Of a DNA stretch of 64,000 bases, positions 25,236-35,567 are shown piece after piece. Source of the stretch: Rhodococcus sp. 1163 (lineage in GTDB: Bacteria > Actinomycetota > Actinomycetes > Mycobacteriales > Mycobacteriaceae); assembly GCF_002091985.1 (NCBI RefSeq), contig NZ_MKKX01000028.1:62001-126000 (forward strand), written 5' to 3'. The notes under the pieces were generated by a model. That model saw nothing but the letters and a program-made list of their open reading frames with translations, was not told where the DNA came from and searched no databases. The first letter of the stretch is position 1. Each line of letters begins with the position of its first letter. The translations under genes and the position numbers were made by a program.

Positions 25236-25934
25236 GTGAGCCATCCTCCGCACGCTCGTGTACTGGTTGTCGACGACGAACCGACGATTCGGGAACTGCT
25301 GTCGGTCAGTCTCCGATTCCAAGGCTTCGAGGTCCAGACTGCCGCTTCGGGTCCGGAAGGTCTGGACAAGGCGAGAACTTTTCGCCCCGACGCGGTGATC
25401 CTCGACGTCATGATGCCGGGCATGGACGGCTTCGGGCTTCTTCGTCGATTACGGGCAGACGGCGTCGACGCACCAGCGCTGTTTCTCACCGCCCGTGATT
25501 CCGTCGAGGACAAGGTGAGCGGACTGACTCTCGGTGCCGACGACTACGTCACCAAGCCGTTCAGCCTCGAAGAGGTCGTTGCTCGCCTGCGCGTCATTCT
25601 TCGGCGGTCGGGAAAGACGGAAGAGACGCCGCCGTCGCGAATCTCTTTCGCGGACATCGAACTCGACGACGACACTCACGAAGTGTGGAAGGCAGGCGAA
25701 CCGGTTTCGCTCTCACCCACCGAGTTCACACTCCTGCGTTACTTCATGGTCAATGCGGGCACGGTGCTCAGCAAGCCGCGGATTCTCGATCACGTGTGGC
25801 ACTACGACTTCGGCGGTGAGGTCGGGGTCGTCGAATCGTACGTGTCCTACCTGCGTCGCAAAGTCGACACCGGGGCCCAGCCTCTCATCCACACCCTTCG
25901 GGGCGTCGGCTACGTCATGCGGCAGCCGCGGTGA
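25236..25934 (+). CDS. OmpR/PhoB family response regulator
   Basis: A 232-aa two-component regulator. Receiver domain: ARVLVVDDEPTIRELL (acidic pocket), VILDVMMPGMDGFG (phospho-acceptor Asp), LFLTARD (switch Thr) and DDYVTKPFSLEEVV (Lys). The C-terminal winged helix runs SLSPTEFTLLRYFMVNAGTV, VESYVSYLRRKVDTG, IHTLRGVGYVMR. Starts at GTG 25236; no strong ribosome binding site. Its stop overlaps the start of the kinase gene, so the two form a coupled pair. It resembles the TrcR/MprA group, but the target genes are unknown. Confidence 0.9.
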   Translation: MSHPPHARVLVVDDEPTIRELLSVSLRFQGFEVQTAASGPEGLDKARTFRPDAVILDVMMPGMDGFGLLRRLRADGVDAPALFLTARDSVEDKVSGLTLGADDYVTKPFSLEEVVARLRVILRRSGKTEETPPSRISFADIELDDDTHEVWKAGEPVSLSPTEFTLLRYFMVNAGTVLSKPRILDHVWHYDFGGEVGVVESYVSYLRRKVDTGAQPLIHTLRGVGYVMRQPR

Positions 25935-27334
25935 GACTTCGCAACATTCCACTGCGATTCACTCTGGTGGCGGCGCTGCTTCTACTCGTCGCTGCCGGCC
26001 TTCTGGCGTCGGGACTCGCTGTGACGTCGACACTCGAGACCTCGCTGGTCCGACGTGTCGATCAGTCTCTCGTCGAGGCATCCCGCACCTGGGCCGAACC
26101 GCGGGGTCTCGACGGCCCGCCGCCGCCGCCGCCGTCGGCGTCGAAAGGTCGACCGCCGAGCGACTTCTACGTCGACGTGACCGACCCTGCGGGGCAGTCG
26201 AGATTCGTGCTGACACCGGATGCAGACATCGGCGTTCCCGACACCGACGGTGTCCCGATCGGAACTCCGGTTACCGTGGGGTCGAAAGGCGGCGGCACCG
26301 AATGGCGTGTGCTGACGATCAGCAACCAGAACGGTTCGACTCTGGTCGCACAGCCGCTCATCGCGGTCGAAACTACCGTAGACAGATTGATCGTGCTCCA
26401 AACGATCATCGGCGCAGTGGTTCTCGCAGTGCTTGCCGTCGTCGCATACTTCGTCGTTCGCCGCAGTCTGCGGCCGCTCGTCGAGGTCGAGGAGACTGCC
26501 GCCGCGATCGCGGCCGGTGACCTGCACCAGCGCGTTCCCGAACGCAGTGAGCGCACTGAGATCGGCAAACTGTCGGCGGCCCTGAACGGAATGCTGACAC
26601 AGATCCAGCGTGCCTTCGCGGCCAGTGCAGCATCGGAGGAGGCGGCACGCGCCTCGGAGGACAAGATGCGACGCTTCGTCGCCGACGCGAGCCATGAGCT
26701 GCGAACGCCGTTGACGACGATCAGAGGATTCGCCGAGCTCTACCGCCAAGGCGCCATGAGCGATATCACGTTGCTGATGAACAGGATCGAGGGTGAAGCG
26801 GCCAGGATGGGCCTGCTCGTCGAGGATCTGCTGATGTTGGCGCGGTTGGATGCTCAGCGGCCCCTCGAGATGAACACCGTCGATCTGCTGTCCGTGGCGA
26901 CCGACGCAGTCCTCGATGCCAAAGCCGTATCTCCGGAACGCACAATTTCCATGAAAATGCTTCCTGGGCCTGGTATTCCAGAGGTCAGCGGCGACGATGC
27001 CCGGCTGCGTCAAGTGCTGGGAAACTTGATGAGCAATGCGATCCGGCACACCCCCGCGGAAGCCGAGATCGCGGTCTGCGTCGGAACCATCGACACGACT
27101 GCACTGGTGGAAGTACGCGACACCGGTCCTGGACTGTCGGCAGAAGAATCCGCGCACGTCTTCGAACGGTTCTATCGCGCCGATTCCTCACGCACACGCG
27201 AAAGCGGTGGCAGCGGACTCGGATTGTCGATCGTAGCCGCATTGGTCAGCGCACACGGCGGGACCGTGACCGTCGACAGCACACCGGGCCAGGGCGCGAC
27301 CTTCCGCGTCGAACTACCGCGCGTCGACGGGTAG
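25931..27334 (+). CDS. Sensor histidine kinase (HAMP-HisKA-HATPase)
   Basis: A 467-aa membrane kinase starting at GTG 25931 in a GTGA overlap with the regulator. First helix TLVAALLLLVAAGLLASGLA; an extracellular sensor of about 120 residues containing a run of six prolines (residues ~62-67); second helix TIIGAVVLAVLAVVAYFVV; HAMP (VEVEETAAAIAAGDLHQRVP); HisKA with the phosphorylated His in DASHELRTPLTTIRG; then the N box (NLMSNAIRHT), G1 (VRDTGPGLS) and G2 (GGSGLGLSIV). The signal is unknown. Confidence 0.9.
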   Translation: MRLRNIPLRFTLVAALLLLVAAGLLASGLAVTSTLETSLVRRVDQSLVEASRTWAEPRGLDGPPPPPPSASKGRPPSDFYVDVTDPAGQSRFVLTPDADIGVPDTDGVPIGTPVTVGSKGGGTEWRVLTISNQNGSTLVAQPLIAVETTVDRLIVLQTIIGAVVLAVLAVVAYFVVRRSLRPLVEVEETAAAIAAGDLHQRVPERSERTEIGKLSAALNGMLTQIQRAFAASAASEEAARASEDKMRRFVADASHELRTPLTTIRGFAELYRQGAMSDITLLMNRIEGEAARMGLLVEDLLMLARLDAQRPLEMNTVDLLSVATDAVLDAKAVSPERTISMKMLPGPGIPEVSGDDARLRQVLGNLMSNAIRHTPAEAEIAVCVGTIDTTALVEVRDTGPGLSAEESAHVFERFYRADSSRTRESGGSGLGLSIVAALVSAHGGTVTVDSTPGQGATFRVELPRVDG

Positions 27335-27341
27335 GGCCGCG

Positions 27342-28715
27342 CTACTTCTTCTTTCCCCTGCAGAGCAGCACGACCAGGGCGCCCGCTACCGATACCGAGG
27401 ACGTGAACAGGACTGCGGAGTTCCAGCCTTCGACGAGCGCGGTAGGAGAACTCGTTCCTCGCGGCACCGCCAACACCGCAACCACGGTCACCCCTACCGC
27501 AGATCCGACATAGCGGGCGGTGTTGTTCGCGCCGCTGCCCATCCCGGCACGTCCGGCCGGGACGCTCGCGACCGCTTCACGTCCGAGTGCTGCGTTCAAT
27601 ACTCCGCTCGCGACACCTGCGAACAGCAGGCCCGGGAGAAGACGAAGCCAGGTCGAGTCGACCGAGAGACCGAGCAGTGCGAGTTGTCCGATCGCAACGC
27701 CGATCAGACCTGCTGCCAGTTGCACACTGCCGGTGACGCGGGCTGGAATATGTCGTGCGAGAAGGGCTGTCACGACGGACGTAGCAGACCAGGCGAAGAG
27801 CAACAGGGCCGCGCCCAACGCATCGATGTTGTAGGCGTTACCGAGAAATCCGGACATGAACGACATCAGCGCGATAATCCCGGCACCGGTGACGACAGCC
27901 GCGACAGTAGCTGCGACGAACGCCGGTTGGGTGAACAGTTTCAGATCGAGCATTGCTGCGCGACTTCGGTGTTCGACGACGACGAAGACGATCAACAGCA
28001 CCGCCGATACCGCGAAGAGACTCAACGGCAGAGGCCGCGCCCATCCTTGGCGCCCTTCGACAAGGGCAGCGAGAAGAGCACTCAACCCGAACGCCAGCAG
28101 AAGCGCGCCGGTGGGATCGAGTCCACGAGGGGTATCCGACGTCGACTCCCGCACGAGTCGATTCGCGGCGACGGCGAGCAGAGCCGCTACGACCGCGACG
28201 AGCCAATACGCGTCGCGCCACGTTGCCAGCCGATCGAGCGTCGCGACCAGGAGCGGGCCGAGTGCGATTCCGGCGCCGAGGCTGGCGCCCCAGACACCAC
28301 TGGCGTGTGCCCGTCGTGGACCTGCCGGGTGAGTATGCGCAATGATTCCAAGGCTCGACGCGATCACGGCGGCGCCGCCCAGCCCTTGCAGCACGCGAGC
28401 AAGAACGAAGATCACCGTATTCGGCGACACGGCGCACATCACCGACGCGACGGCCAGCACGAGCGTGCCGAGAACGAACGTGCGACGCCTCCCGAAATCG
28501 TCGGCCATCGTTCCGGTGGTGAGCAGTGCTGCACTGAGCCCGATGCTCATGGAACTGAGAATCCAGGTCTTACCGGCGGTGTCGCTGCCGAGTGTGGCGG
28601 CGGTGGAGTTGATCGTCGCAAGCGGCGCGGTGAATGCGACGAGAGTGAGCAGGGTGCCGAGGGCGGCGATCGAGAGAGACCGTCGTTGGTCGACGGCAGA
28701 GTCGGTCAGGGTCAC
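27342..28715 (-). CDS. MFS transporter (DHA2-like drug/proton antiporter)
   Basis: A 457-aa permease with about 14 helices. The A-motif variant GTMADDFGRRRTFVLGTLVL lies after TM2, and VLARVLQGLGGAAVIASSLG matches motif B of the DHA2 group. The positive C-terminus ends in RGKKK. GTG 28715 was chosen as the start; the frame continues far upstream, but that part overlaps the HIT gene out of frame. Likely a drug or metabolite exporter. Confidence 0.82.
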   Translation of the reverse strand: MTLTDSAVDQRRSLSIAALGTLLTLVAFTAPLATINSTAATLGSDTAGKTWILSSMSIGLSAALLTTGTMADDFGRRRTFVLGTLVLAVASVMCAVSPNTVIFVLARVLQGLGGAAVIASSLGIIAHTHPAGPRRAHASGVWGASLGAGIALGPLLVATLDRLATWRDAYWLVAVVAALLAVAANRLVRESTSDTPRGLDPTGALLLAFGLSALLAALVEGRQGWARPLPLSLFAVSAVLLIVFVVVEHRSRAAMLDLKLFTQPAFVAATVAAVVTGAGIIALMSFMSGFLGNAYNIDALGAALLLFAWSATSVVTALLARHIPARVTGSVQLAAGLIGVAIGQLALLGLSVDSTWLRLLPGLLFAGVASGVLNAALGREAVASVPAGRAGMGSGANNTARYVGSAVGVTVVAVLAVPRGTSSPTALVEGWNSAVLFTSSVSVAGALVVLLCRGKKK

Positions 28716-28732
28716 GATGTGTGCTCGGCCGA

Positions 28733-29158
28733 TCAGGTAGGAACGTTGGCGCCGTGGCCACACTCGCGGAGCGCGGCACGCAGCTTCTCCGCGGCCTCGT
28801 CCTGCGACTGCGGTGACGGGTTCGGGTCTGCTCCGGAGATGTCGAAGTTGCGCATGTCGTACGCAGGGAACACGTGCAGGTGTAGGTGCGGAACCTCGAG
28901 CCCGGCAATCAACAGACCGGCCCTCGGTGCATCGAACGCCGACCGCACCGCTGTGCCGATGATCTGGGCGACTGCCGTGATCTTGGCGAAGGTGGCGCCG
29001 TCGACGTCCTGCCACTGGTCGATTTCCTCGCGAGGAACGACGAGCGTGTGACCTGGAGTGACCGGGGCAATAGTCAGAAACGCCACGACATCCTCGTCCT
29101 GCCACACGAATCGTCCCGGAATCTCACCGCTGATTATCTTGCTGAAGACCGATGCCAT
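28733..29158 (-). CDS. HIT family protein
   Basis: A 141-aa nucleotide hydrolase/transferase with the histidine triad HLHLHVFP near the C-terminus and the N-terminal hallmark [36 protein letters not shown] is also typical. Start ATG 29158 follows from homologous starts, as the longer frame has no HIT similarity. Probably acts on dinucleotide or AMP-conjugate substrates. It lies just upstream of, and on the same strand as, the MFS gene (17-bp gap). Confidence 0.88.
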   Translation of the reverse strand: MASVFSKIISGEIPGRFVWQDEDVVAFLTIAPVTPGHTLVVPREEIDQWQDVDGATFAKITAVAQIIGTAVRSAFDAPRAGLLIAGLEVPHLHLHVFPAYDMRNFDISGADPNPSPQSQDEAAEKLRAALRECGHGANVPT

Positions 29159-29238
29159 AGTTGCAAGGATAGGCGGATCACAGCTGATTGCCAGCTCGGT
29201 GGCAGGGACGTCGCAGGTCGAGGCCCGAACCTGGTGCC

Positions 29239-30483
29239 ATGACATCGAACTCACTACTTCGAGCCGGATGGAACGAAGAATACGGCCGAGAGTCGAACTC
29301 GACGGCCACCGCCACACTCGAGGTGGTCATTCCCGTGTACAACGAGGAAGACGATCTCGAACAATGCGTTCGACGGCTACACGAACATCTCGATGCGAAC
29401 ATTCCCTTTCGCGCCCAGATCACGATCGCCGACAACGCCAGCACAGACCGGACCCTCGCCGTCGCACATTCCCTGGCCGCAGACATCGACGGAGTCCGCG
29501 TCCATCACCTGAACGACCGGGGACGCGGGCGTGCGCTGAAGGCAGCGTGGTCGGCGTCCGAAGCTGACGTCGTGGCCTACATGGACGTGGACCTCTCCAC
29601 CGATCTCAATGCGTTGATGCCGCTCATCGCACCGCTCGTGTCCGGACACTCCGACCTCGCGATCGGATCTCGACTCAACCGATCCTCGCGGGTGGTGCGT
29701 GGCGCGAAACGCGAAATGATCTCACGGAGTTACAACCTGATTCTGCGCACATCGCTACGCGCACGTTTCTCGGATGCGCAGTGCGGATTCAAAGCCATCC
29801 GGGCGGACGTCGCCCACGAGCTACTGCCGCTCGTTCAGGACACCGGTTGGTTCTTCGACACCGAACTGCTCGTCATCGCCGAGAAGGTCGGACTTCGTAT
29901 TCACGAAGTTCCGGTGGATTGGGTCGACGACCCCGACAGCAGCGTCGACATTCTCGACACTGCAATCAAGGATCTGCAGGGGTGCTGGCGGGTCGGGAGA
30001 GCCCTCGCCTCCGGCGCCCTGCCGATCGCCGAGTTGCGCACAAGCCTCGGACGGGAGCCTCTGGTACGAGGTGTGCCGCACGGCATGGTCGGACAGCTGG
30101 TCAGGTTCGGCATCATCGGGGTGTCGAGCACCGCAGCGTACGCACTGCTGTATCTGATCCTGCATCCACTGATCGGTGCGCAGGCCGCGAACTTCTTCGG
30201 CCTACTGATCACCGCAGTGTTCAACACTGCGGCAAATCGAGCCTTCACGTTCGGGATTCGTGGCTCCAAAAGCGCAGGCAAGCATCAGATTCAGGGATTG
30301 ATCGTCTTCGCCTTCGCCCTACTCCTGACCAGTGGTGCACTGGCGTTACTGCACGCGTGGGTACCAGGAGCATCCCGGCACCTCGAACTTGCCGTTCTCG
30401 TGGTGGCGAATCTCGTCGCAACGGTATGCCGATTCGTCGCCCTCCGTTGGGTTTTCCGTACCGGCGGAGAGGCGGCACAGTGA
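29239..30483 (+). CDS. Bifunctional GT2 glycosyltransferase / GtrA membrane protein
   Basis: A 414-aa fusion. The N-terminal GT2 domain (about 25-265) has [29 protein letters not shown] and the metal-binding DVDLSTD, as in polyprenyl-phosphate hexose synthases. The C-terminal GtrA domain (about 285-410) has four helices, beginning [20 protein letters not shown], with [21 protein letters not shown]. It should charge polyprenyl phosphate with a sugar and help flip it. ATG 29239 was chosen; an upstream codon at 29188 adds an unlikely basic leader. The stop overlaps the next gene, a GT39 enzyme that would use the lipid-linked sugar. Confidence 0.88.
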   Translation: MTSNSLLRAGWNEEYGRESNSTATATLEVVIPVYNEEDDLEQCVRRLHEHLDANIPFRAQITIADNASTDRTLAVAHSLAADIDGVRVHHLNDRGRGRALKAAWSASEADVVAYMDVDLSTDLNALMPLIAPLVSGHSDLAIGSRLNRSSRVVRGAKREMISRSYNLILRTSLRARFSDAQCGFKAIRADVAHELLPLVQDTGWFFDTELLVIAEKVGLRIHEVPVDWVDDPDSSVDILDTAIKDLQGCWRVGRALASGALPIAELRTSLGREPLVRGVPHGMVGQLVRFGIIGVSSTAAYALLYLILHPLIGAQAANFFGLLITAVFNTAANRAFTFGIRGSKSAGKHQIQGLIVFAFALLLTSGALALLHAWVPGASRHLELAVLVVANLVATVCRFVALRWVFRTGGEAAQ

Positions 30484-32405
30484 GGGCGTCGAGTCGCCGC
30501 TGGGAGTGGATCGGTCTCGGCGCGCTCCTCGTCGGCACTGCCGTCGCCTACATCTGGGGCCTCGGAGCGTCCGGCTGGGCCAATTCGTTCTACTCCGCTG
30601 CGATACAGGCAGGGTCGGTGTCCTGGAAGGCGTTCTTCTTCGGCTCTTCCGACGCGGCGAACTCGATCACCGTCGACAAACCACCGATGTCACTGTGGCT
30701 GATGTCGCTGTCGGTTCGAATTTTCGGACTCGATTCGTGGGCGATGCTGATTCCACAGGCGTTGCTCGGTGTCGGTTCCGTGGCGTTGCTGTGGGCAACG
30801 ATTCGAAGACAATTCGGTTCTGCAGCAGGGCTTCTCGCAGGTCTGACGCTGGCGGTCACTCCCGTTGCTGCCCTGATGTTCCGCTTCAACAACCCCGACG
30901 CGCTGCTCGTACTACTGATGGTCGCGGCGGTGTGGGCGTCGATGCGTGCAGTCGAGGACGGCCGTACTCGATGGCTCGTGCTCACCGGCGTATTCGTCGG
31001 CTTCGGATTCTTGACCAAACAGTTGCAAGTGATGCTCGTGATCCCGCCGATCGCGCTGGTCTACCTGTTCGCAGGCCCACCGAAGCTCGGTCGGCGGCTC
31101 CTACAGTTGTTCGCCGCTCTCGGTGCCGCGATCGTCTCCGCCGGCTGGTGGCTCCTGATCGTCGAGCTGTGGCCCGCGTCGTCGAGGCCGTGGATCGGTG
31201 GCTCACAGAACAATTCGATCCTCGAACTCACCTTGGGTTACAACGGACTCGGTCGCCTGAGTGGTAACGAGACCGGCAGTGTGACTCCGGGCGGTGCAGC
31301 AGGTCCCGGGACCGGCGGCGCAGGCGGCGGTATGTGGGGTGAAACCGGCATCACCCGCATGTTCGACGCCTCTCAGGGAGGTCAGATCGCGTGGCTGATT
31401 CCGTCCGCACTGATTCTTGTCGTACTGGGAATTATTCTGCGCGGCAAAGTCGGTCGAGAAGATCCGCAGCGCGCAGCGCTGGCAGTATGGGGACTGTGGT
31501 TGCTGGTGACCGGATTGACGTTCAGCTTCATGGCCGGCATCTTTCACTCGTATTACACAGTTGCACTTGCCCCAGCGATCGCCGCCTCGATCGGCGCAGG
31601 CAGTGTGCTCGCATGGTGCAATCGCGATCGGTACTGGGTCCGGATCGGCATGGCGGTGGCCACCCTCGCCGCGGTAGTGATGGCATGGGTTCTGTTGGGG
31701 CGCAGCGCCGACTTCCAGCCGTGGCTTCGCTGGACGATCCTCGGCGTCGGCATCTCAGGAGCAGTGCTCGTACTGATTCCGGCCATGACACGCGGAAAGC
31801 TGGCGCTCGCCTCGATTCTCGCCGTGGTGTTCGCAGGACTGGCAGGTCCCACCGCCTACACCGTCGACACTCTCGCAACCCCGCACACCGGTTCCATCGT
31901 CTCCGCCGGACCCGATGCCGGCGGGATGGGAGGCTTCGGTGGCGGTATGCGCGGTGACCGCGACATGCGTGAGGGTGACCCAGCCAGACAACCCCCGGGC
32001 GCTTTTCCGGGCGCTTTTCCGGGCGCGGAAGCATTTCCCGGCGGCGGGGGAGGTGGTTTGCTGTCGGCGAGCACACCGACCGAGGCCATCATCTCGCTTC
32101 TCGATGCCGAGGCGCAGTCTTACACCTGGGTCGCGGCAGCAGTCGGCTCCAATACTGCCTCCGGCTACCAACTGGCCACCGAGGACCCGGTCATGGCGAT
32201 CGGTGGATTCAACGGCAGCGACCCGTCGCCGACGCTCGCCGAATTCCAGCAGTACGTTGCCGACGGCGATATCCACTACTTCATCGCAGGCGGCGGTATG
32301 GGTGGCAACAGCACCGGAACTTCGTCCGAGATAGCGGAATGGGTGGCGGCCAACTACACCGCGACCACGGTGGACAGCGTCACGTTGTACGACCTGAGTA
32401 GCTGA
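30480..32405 (+). CDS. GT39 (ArnT/PMT-like) membrane glycosyltransferase
   Basis: A 641-aa membrane enzyme starting at GTG 30480 in a GTGA overlap with the GT2-GtrA gene. Early helices flank [20 protein letters not shown], the extracellular loop with the conserved Asp-Lys-Pro of ArnT-type transferases. Ten or more helices follow. A Gly/Pro-rich linker with GAFPG repeats (about 490-525) leads to a C-terminal soluble domain ([20 protein letters not shown]...) found in actinobacterial members. It probably moves a sugar from the polyprenyl carrier made by the upstream enzyme onto a cell-wall or protein acceptor. Confidence 0.85.
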   Translation: MRASSRRWEWIGLGALLVGTAVAYIWGLGASGWANSFYSAAIQAGSVSWKAFFFGSSDAANSITVDKPPMSLWLMSLSVRIFGLDSWAMLIPQALLGVGSVALLWATIRRQFGSAAGLLAGLTLAVTPVAALMFRFNNPDALLVLLMVAAVWASMRAVEDGRTRWLVLTGVFVGFGFLTKQLQVMLVIPPIALVYLFAGPPKLGRRLLQLFAALGAAIVSAGWWLLIVELWPASSRPWIGGSQNNSILELTLGYNGLGRLSGNETGSVTPGGAAGPGTGGAGGGMWGETGITRMFDASQGGQIAWLIPSALILVVLGIILRGKVGREDPQRAALAVWGLWLLVTGLTFSFMAGIFHSYYTVALAPAIAASIGAGSVLAWCNRDRYWVRIGMAVATLAAVVMAWVLLGRSADFQPWLRWTILGVGISGAVLVLIPAMTRGKLALASILAVVFAGLAGPTAYTVDTLATPHTGSIVSAGPDAGGMGGFGGGMRGDRDMREGDPARQPPGAFPGAFPGAEAFPGGGGGGLLSASTPTEAIISLLDAEAQSYTWVAAAVGSNTASGYQLATEDPVMAIGGFNGSDPSPTLAEFQQYVADGDIHYFIAGGGMGGNSTGTSSEIAEWVAANYTATTVDSVTLYDLSS

Positions 32406-32446
32406 GTTTTCGCTCCGAGCGGGTCGAGCCGATACTCTTGTCCACT

Positions 32447-33697
32447 GTGCGCGTACTCGTCATAGGTTCCGGTGCTCGTGAGCACGCCCTCCTCCTTGCT
32501 CTGAGCAAGGACCCCAAGGTCAGCAAGCTGCTGGTCGCTCCAGGTAATGCAGGGACGGCGAAGCTCGCCGAGCAACACCCCGTCGATGTCGCCTCGGGTG
32601 CGGCGGTCACCGAACTGGCTCGCACCCTCGAAGCGGATCTGGTCGTCATCGGCCCGGAAGTTCCGCTCGTGCTGGGTGTCGCCGACGCATTGCGCGAGGC
32701 CGGGATCGCCACCTTCGGACCATCTGCAGCAGCTGCTCGTATCGAAGGCTCGAAGGCGTTCGCCAAAGACGTCATGGCTGTGGCGGGCGTCCGAACAGCG
32801 CACAGTGAGATCGTCGATTCACCCGCGAAGCTCGATGCGGCACTCGACCGATTCGGACCCAACTGGGTTGTCAAGGACGATGGGCTCGCGGCAGGCAAGG
32901 GCGTCGTGGTCACCACCGATCGGCTCGTCGCCCGCGATCACGCCGCCGAACTCCTCGAAACCGGACACCCCGTTTTGCTCGAATCCTTCCTCGACGGACC
33001 CGAGGTGTCGCTGTTCTGCCTCGTCGACGGCGAGACGGTGGTGCCACTGTTGCCGGCGCAAGACCACAAGCGTGTCGGCGACGGTGACACCGGACCTAAC
33101 ACCGGCGGCATGGGGGCGTACACCCCGCTTCCGTGGCTTCCACAGGCCGTCGTGGACCAGATCGTCAGCGAGGTCGTCGAGCCCGTCGCCGCCGAGATGG
33201 TCAAGCGCGGCTGCCCGTTCTCCGGTCTGCTGTACGCGGGCCTCGCGATCGGCGTCGACGGCCCCGCAGTGGTCGAGTTCAACTGTCGCTTCGGTGATCC
33301 CGAGACGCAGGCAGTTCTCGAATTGCTCGATTCTCCTCTCGGTGAGGCGTTGAACGCGACAGCTACCGGGACGCTGGCCTCCTTGGCGCCTTTGCAATGG
33401 AAAGACGGCGCCGCGGTCACCGTCGTCCTGGCTGCGGAGAACTACCCCGGCCGTCCGCGCACCGGAGATGCGATCACCGGGGCCGAGGGCCGTGGCGTTT
33501 TCCACGCAGGTACCGCCTCGCACGAGGGCAAGGTCGTCTCCGCAGGTGGCCGGGTGCTCAGCGTAGTGGGTTCCGGCGCCGATCTCGCTGCTGCCCGGGC
33601 GGATGCGTACTCGAAGATCGAGTCGATCCGGTTGCCGGGTAGCCACTTTCGCACCGATATCGGCCTCACAGCCCTCGAGGGGCGCATCTCTTTGTGA
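32447..33697 (+). CDS. purD: Phosphoribosylamine-glycine ligase (GAR synthetase)
   Basis: The 416-aa ATP-grasp enzyme for step two of purine synthesis (phosphoribosylamine + glycine + ATP). N-domain [23 protein letters not shown]-grasp stretch [19 protein letters not shown], and the signature [20 protein letters not shown]. Metal-binding Glu/Asn lie in [14 protein letters not shown]. Start GTG 32447 fits the usual N-terminus; a TTG nine bases earlier is the alternative. Full length, no visible defects. purB lies 5 kb downstream, an arrangement like that in mycobacteria. Confidence 0.95.
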   Translation: MRVLVIGSGAREHALLLALSKDPKVSKLLVAPGNAGTAKLAEQHPVDVASGAAVTELARTLEADLVVIGPEVPLVLGVADALREAGIATFGPSAAAARIEGSKAFAKDVMAVAGVRTAHSEIVDSPAKLDAALDRFGPNWVVKDDGLAAGKGVVVTTDRLVARDHAAELLETGHPVLLESFLDGPEVSLFCLVDGETVVPLLPAQDHKRVGDGDTGPNTGGMGAYTPLPWLPQAVVDQIVSEVVEPVAAEMVKRGCPFSGLLYAGLAIGVDGPAVVEFNCRFGDPETQAVLELLDSPLGEALNATATGTLASLAPLQWKDGAAVTVVLAAENYPGRPRTGDAITGAEGRGVFHAGTASHEGKVVSAGGRVLSVVGSGADLAAARADAYSKIESIRLPGSHFRTDIGLTALEGRISL

Positions 33698-33711
33698 GGC
33701 CCGTGAATTTT

Positions 33712-33767
33712 GCTCCACTATTGCGCGAAATTTCCCGATTTCGGTAGATTTCGCACAATAGTGGAGC
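33712..33767. terminator. Hairpin between convergent purD and DUF559 genes
   Basis: GCTCCACTATTGCGCGAAAT / ATTTCGCACAATAGTGGAGC pair over 20 bp with one mismatch and a 16-nt loop. It fills the whole gap between the two stops. No U-tract; the unusually long stem resembles the hairpins at 5351 and 10139. Confidence 0.65.
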
Positions 33768-33768
33768 T

Positions 33769-34605
33769 TCATGCACCCCTGCTCTTTCTACGGCGCCGCA
33801 CCACCGCGGTTATTTGATCGGCAACTCGATCCAGATCGCGGTTCACCGTCGCTGCAGAGAACCTCAGCACCAACCAGCCGTCCAGCACCAGCGTGTTCTG
33901 CCGTACGCGGTCGTTGTCGAATGCCCGCGGATCTATGTGGAACTGGCGCCCATCGATTTCGACGATCACCCGCGCCGGCCGACAGGCCAAGTCGACGATG
34001 TATCGGCCCAACGCCGTGTTGATCTCCATCCGAATACCGCGTGCCAACACAGCCCGCGCCACCAGGCGCTCTGGCTCCGACCAGGTTCCCGGACAACATT
34101 TCTCGAGCTGCCGACGAACCTCTCGCATGCCCGTCATTCCTTTGGCGGACTCACAGTGGTCGGTGACATCTCTCCACGACACACGTGAGGAGATGCACCG
34201 GTCGAAGAACTGTTCCAAAGGCAGACCCTGCATCGCGGCGGCCACATCGACGAAGCACTGCACCGCCGATACGACCTGGAATCCTCGGTGCTCTTCGGGC
34301 GACACCGAGCGTCGGTGTACTTTCAGCCAGCCCGGCCCGTTGATCCGCGAGTCCCTGGACAGAGTCACATGAACGACTGTGGGCTCGGTGTCGAGTAGAT
34401 CCCACAACCACGCGGCACTGAGGTGGCTCAACACTGCATCTTCGCGCCATAGAGTCGTCGCCAGACACAGGTCGTAGTACGACGGTTCCGGGTCCGAATA
34501 GATGCCAGGCAGCAACCGGATCATGCTGCCGCTACGCATCCGTCGGGTGATACCGGATCGACCGATACCCGATTCTTCGAGCTGCATGCGTGTGTACACC
34601 CCCAT
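33769..34605 (-). CDS. DUF559/endonuclease-like protein with AbiEi-type N-terminal region
   Basis: A 278-aa protein common in Actinobacteria. The first part (MRSGSMIRLLPGIYSDPEPS, VLSHLSAAWLWDLL) resembles the winged-helix and adjoining region of AbiEi/type IV antitoxin-like proteins. The C-terminal part is DUF559, a PD-(D/E)XK-like fold: IVDLACRPARVIVEIDGRQF, then NDRVRQNTLVLDGWLVLRFS, with candidate active-site Asp and Glu. Proteins of this type are often solitary and their role is unknown. Start: ATG 34605, or ATG 34587, which has a GGGGGTG box eight bases upstream and may be the true start. Confidence 0.75.
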   Translation of the reverse strand: MGVYTRMQLEESGIGRSGITRRMRSGSMIRLLPGIYSDPEPSYYDLCLATTLWREDAVLSHLSAAWLWDLLDTEPTVVHVTLSRDSRINGPGWLKVHRRSVSPEEHRGFQVVSAVQCFVDVAAAMQGLPLEQFFDRCISSRVSWRDVTDHCESAKGMTGMREVRRQLEKCCPGTWSEPERLVARAVLARGIRMEINTALGRYIVDLACRPARVIVEIDGRQFHIDPRAFDNDRVRQNTLVLDGWLVLRFSAATVNRDLDRVADQITAVVRRRRKSRGA

Positions 34606-34612
34606 GCCAAAG

Positions 34613-34626
34613 AACGGTGCACCGTT
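34613..34626. promoter_or_regulatory. 14-bp perfect palindrome at the DUF559 gene start
   Basis: AACGGTGCACCGTT lies 8-21 bp upstream of the first ATG of the DUF559 gene, where a ribosome binding site would be expected. Likely an operator; the binding protein is unknown, but self-repression by the AbiEi-like N-terminus is possible. Confidence 0.45.
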
Positions 34627-34687
34627 TTCGACACTGGCGGGGGCTCGAAACGAGATCTGTGGATAACAGCCCTGCCTGTGGATGGGG

Positions 34688-35518
34688 CTAGAGCATCAAC
34701 GGTTCGACAATGGCCGAACGCATGTCGTCCGGGGTCACCGAAGCCAACGCGTCGAGATAGGCGACGGCGAAAGTGCCTGGGCCGCAGGCGTTTTCTGCTG
34801 CCAGTTCCGATGCGACCGCCACGTGTGCGTGTGCCGACGTCATTCCGATCAACGGTGTCGGTGACACGCTGAGGTACGCGGCCACGAGCGCTGCGAGCGA
34901 ACATCCAGTAGCGGTGACCTTGGTCAGAAGTGGGCTACCTCCACCGACCTTCACACCAACGGGCCCGGCGTCGCTTCGTCCGACGATGTAGTCGACCGGA
35001 CCGGACGCCGACACCACCAGCGCGAACTCGAGCAGCGCCACTGCTGCTGGAACCGCGGCCTCGGAATCGGAAGCACTGTCGACTCCGCGCGCGAAGTTGC
35101 CGAGCCCCGCAAGTGCGATGATCTCCGACGCGTTCCCGCGAATTGCGGTGGGTTCGAGCGTCAAGAGTCCGGCGGCGAGTTCGGTCCGCCACGGTAGTCC
35201 GCCGACGCCCACCGGATCTAGGACCCACGGCGTGCCTGCGGCCCGGGCAGCCTCCGCTGCCAGCGTGAAGGCGGCAGCGGTTCCATCGTCGGGGGTGCCC
35301 AAGTTGACGAGAACTCCGGAAGCTACCGAGGCGAATCCCGCAGCCTCGTGGACGTTGTCGATGTGCGCGTTGCTGGCCCCGGCGGCGAGCAGAACATTGG
35401 TGACGAAGTTGGCGGACACCACGTTGGTCAGTGATTGCACCAGCGGAGTCGACGAGCGGAGTGCATCGAGGGCATTCGCTACGTCGGTCACAGTGGGGCA
35501 GGTCGTCGATTCCGGCAT
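34688..35518 (-). CDS. thiM: Hydroxyethylthiazole kinase
   Basis: A 276-aa ThiM that phosphorylates 4-methyl-5-(2-hydroxyethyl)thiazole for thiamine salvage. Motifs: PLVQSLTNVVSANFVTNVLL, SNAHIDNVHEAAGF, PWVLDPVGVGGLPWR, AIRGNASEIIALAG and the active-site KVTATGCSLAALVAAYL (Cys). Divergent from an aminotransferase gene; the 49-bp gap is too short for a TPP riboswitch and contains none. Only this thiamine gene is visible in the window. Confidence 0.93.
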   Translation of the reverse strand: MPESTTCPTVTDVANALDALRSSTPLVQSLTNVVSANFVTNVLLAAGASNAHIDNVHEAAGFASVASGVLVNLGTPDDGTAAAFTLAAEAARAAGTPWVLDPVGVGGLPWRTELAAGLLTLEPTAIRGNASEIIALAGLGNFARGVDSASDSEAAVPAAVALLEFALVVSASGPVDYIVGRSDAGPVGVKVGGGSPLLTKVTATGCSLAALVAAYLSVSPTPLIGMTSAHAHVAVASELAAENACGPGTFAVAYLDALASVTPDDMRSAIVEPLML

Positions 35519-35567
35519 TCGTAGAGTCTTTCACTGGGTGCTTTTCACCGCGGGCTAGCCTCGAAGT

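Noticed and set aside
27684-29051. Plus-strand frame of about 455 codons opposite the MFS and HIT genes
   Set aside because: Antisense shadow: Arg/Gln-rich, no motif, while both minus-strand genes have clear families.
31990-32060. GAFPG coding repeats as a separate repeat element
   Set aside because: Only two to three imperfect copies within a Gly/Pro-rich linker of the GT39 protein.
35519-35567. TPP riboswitch upstream of thiM
   Set aside because: The gap is only 49 bp and lacks the CUGAGA and other thi-box elements.
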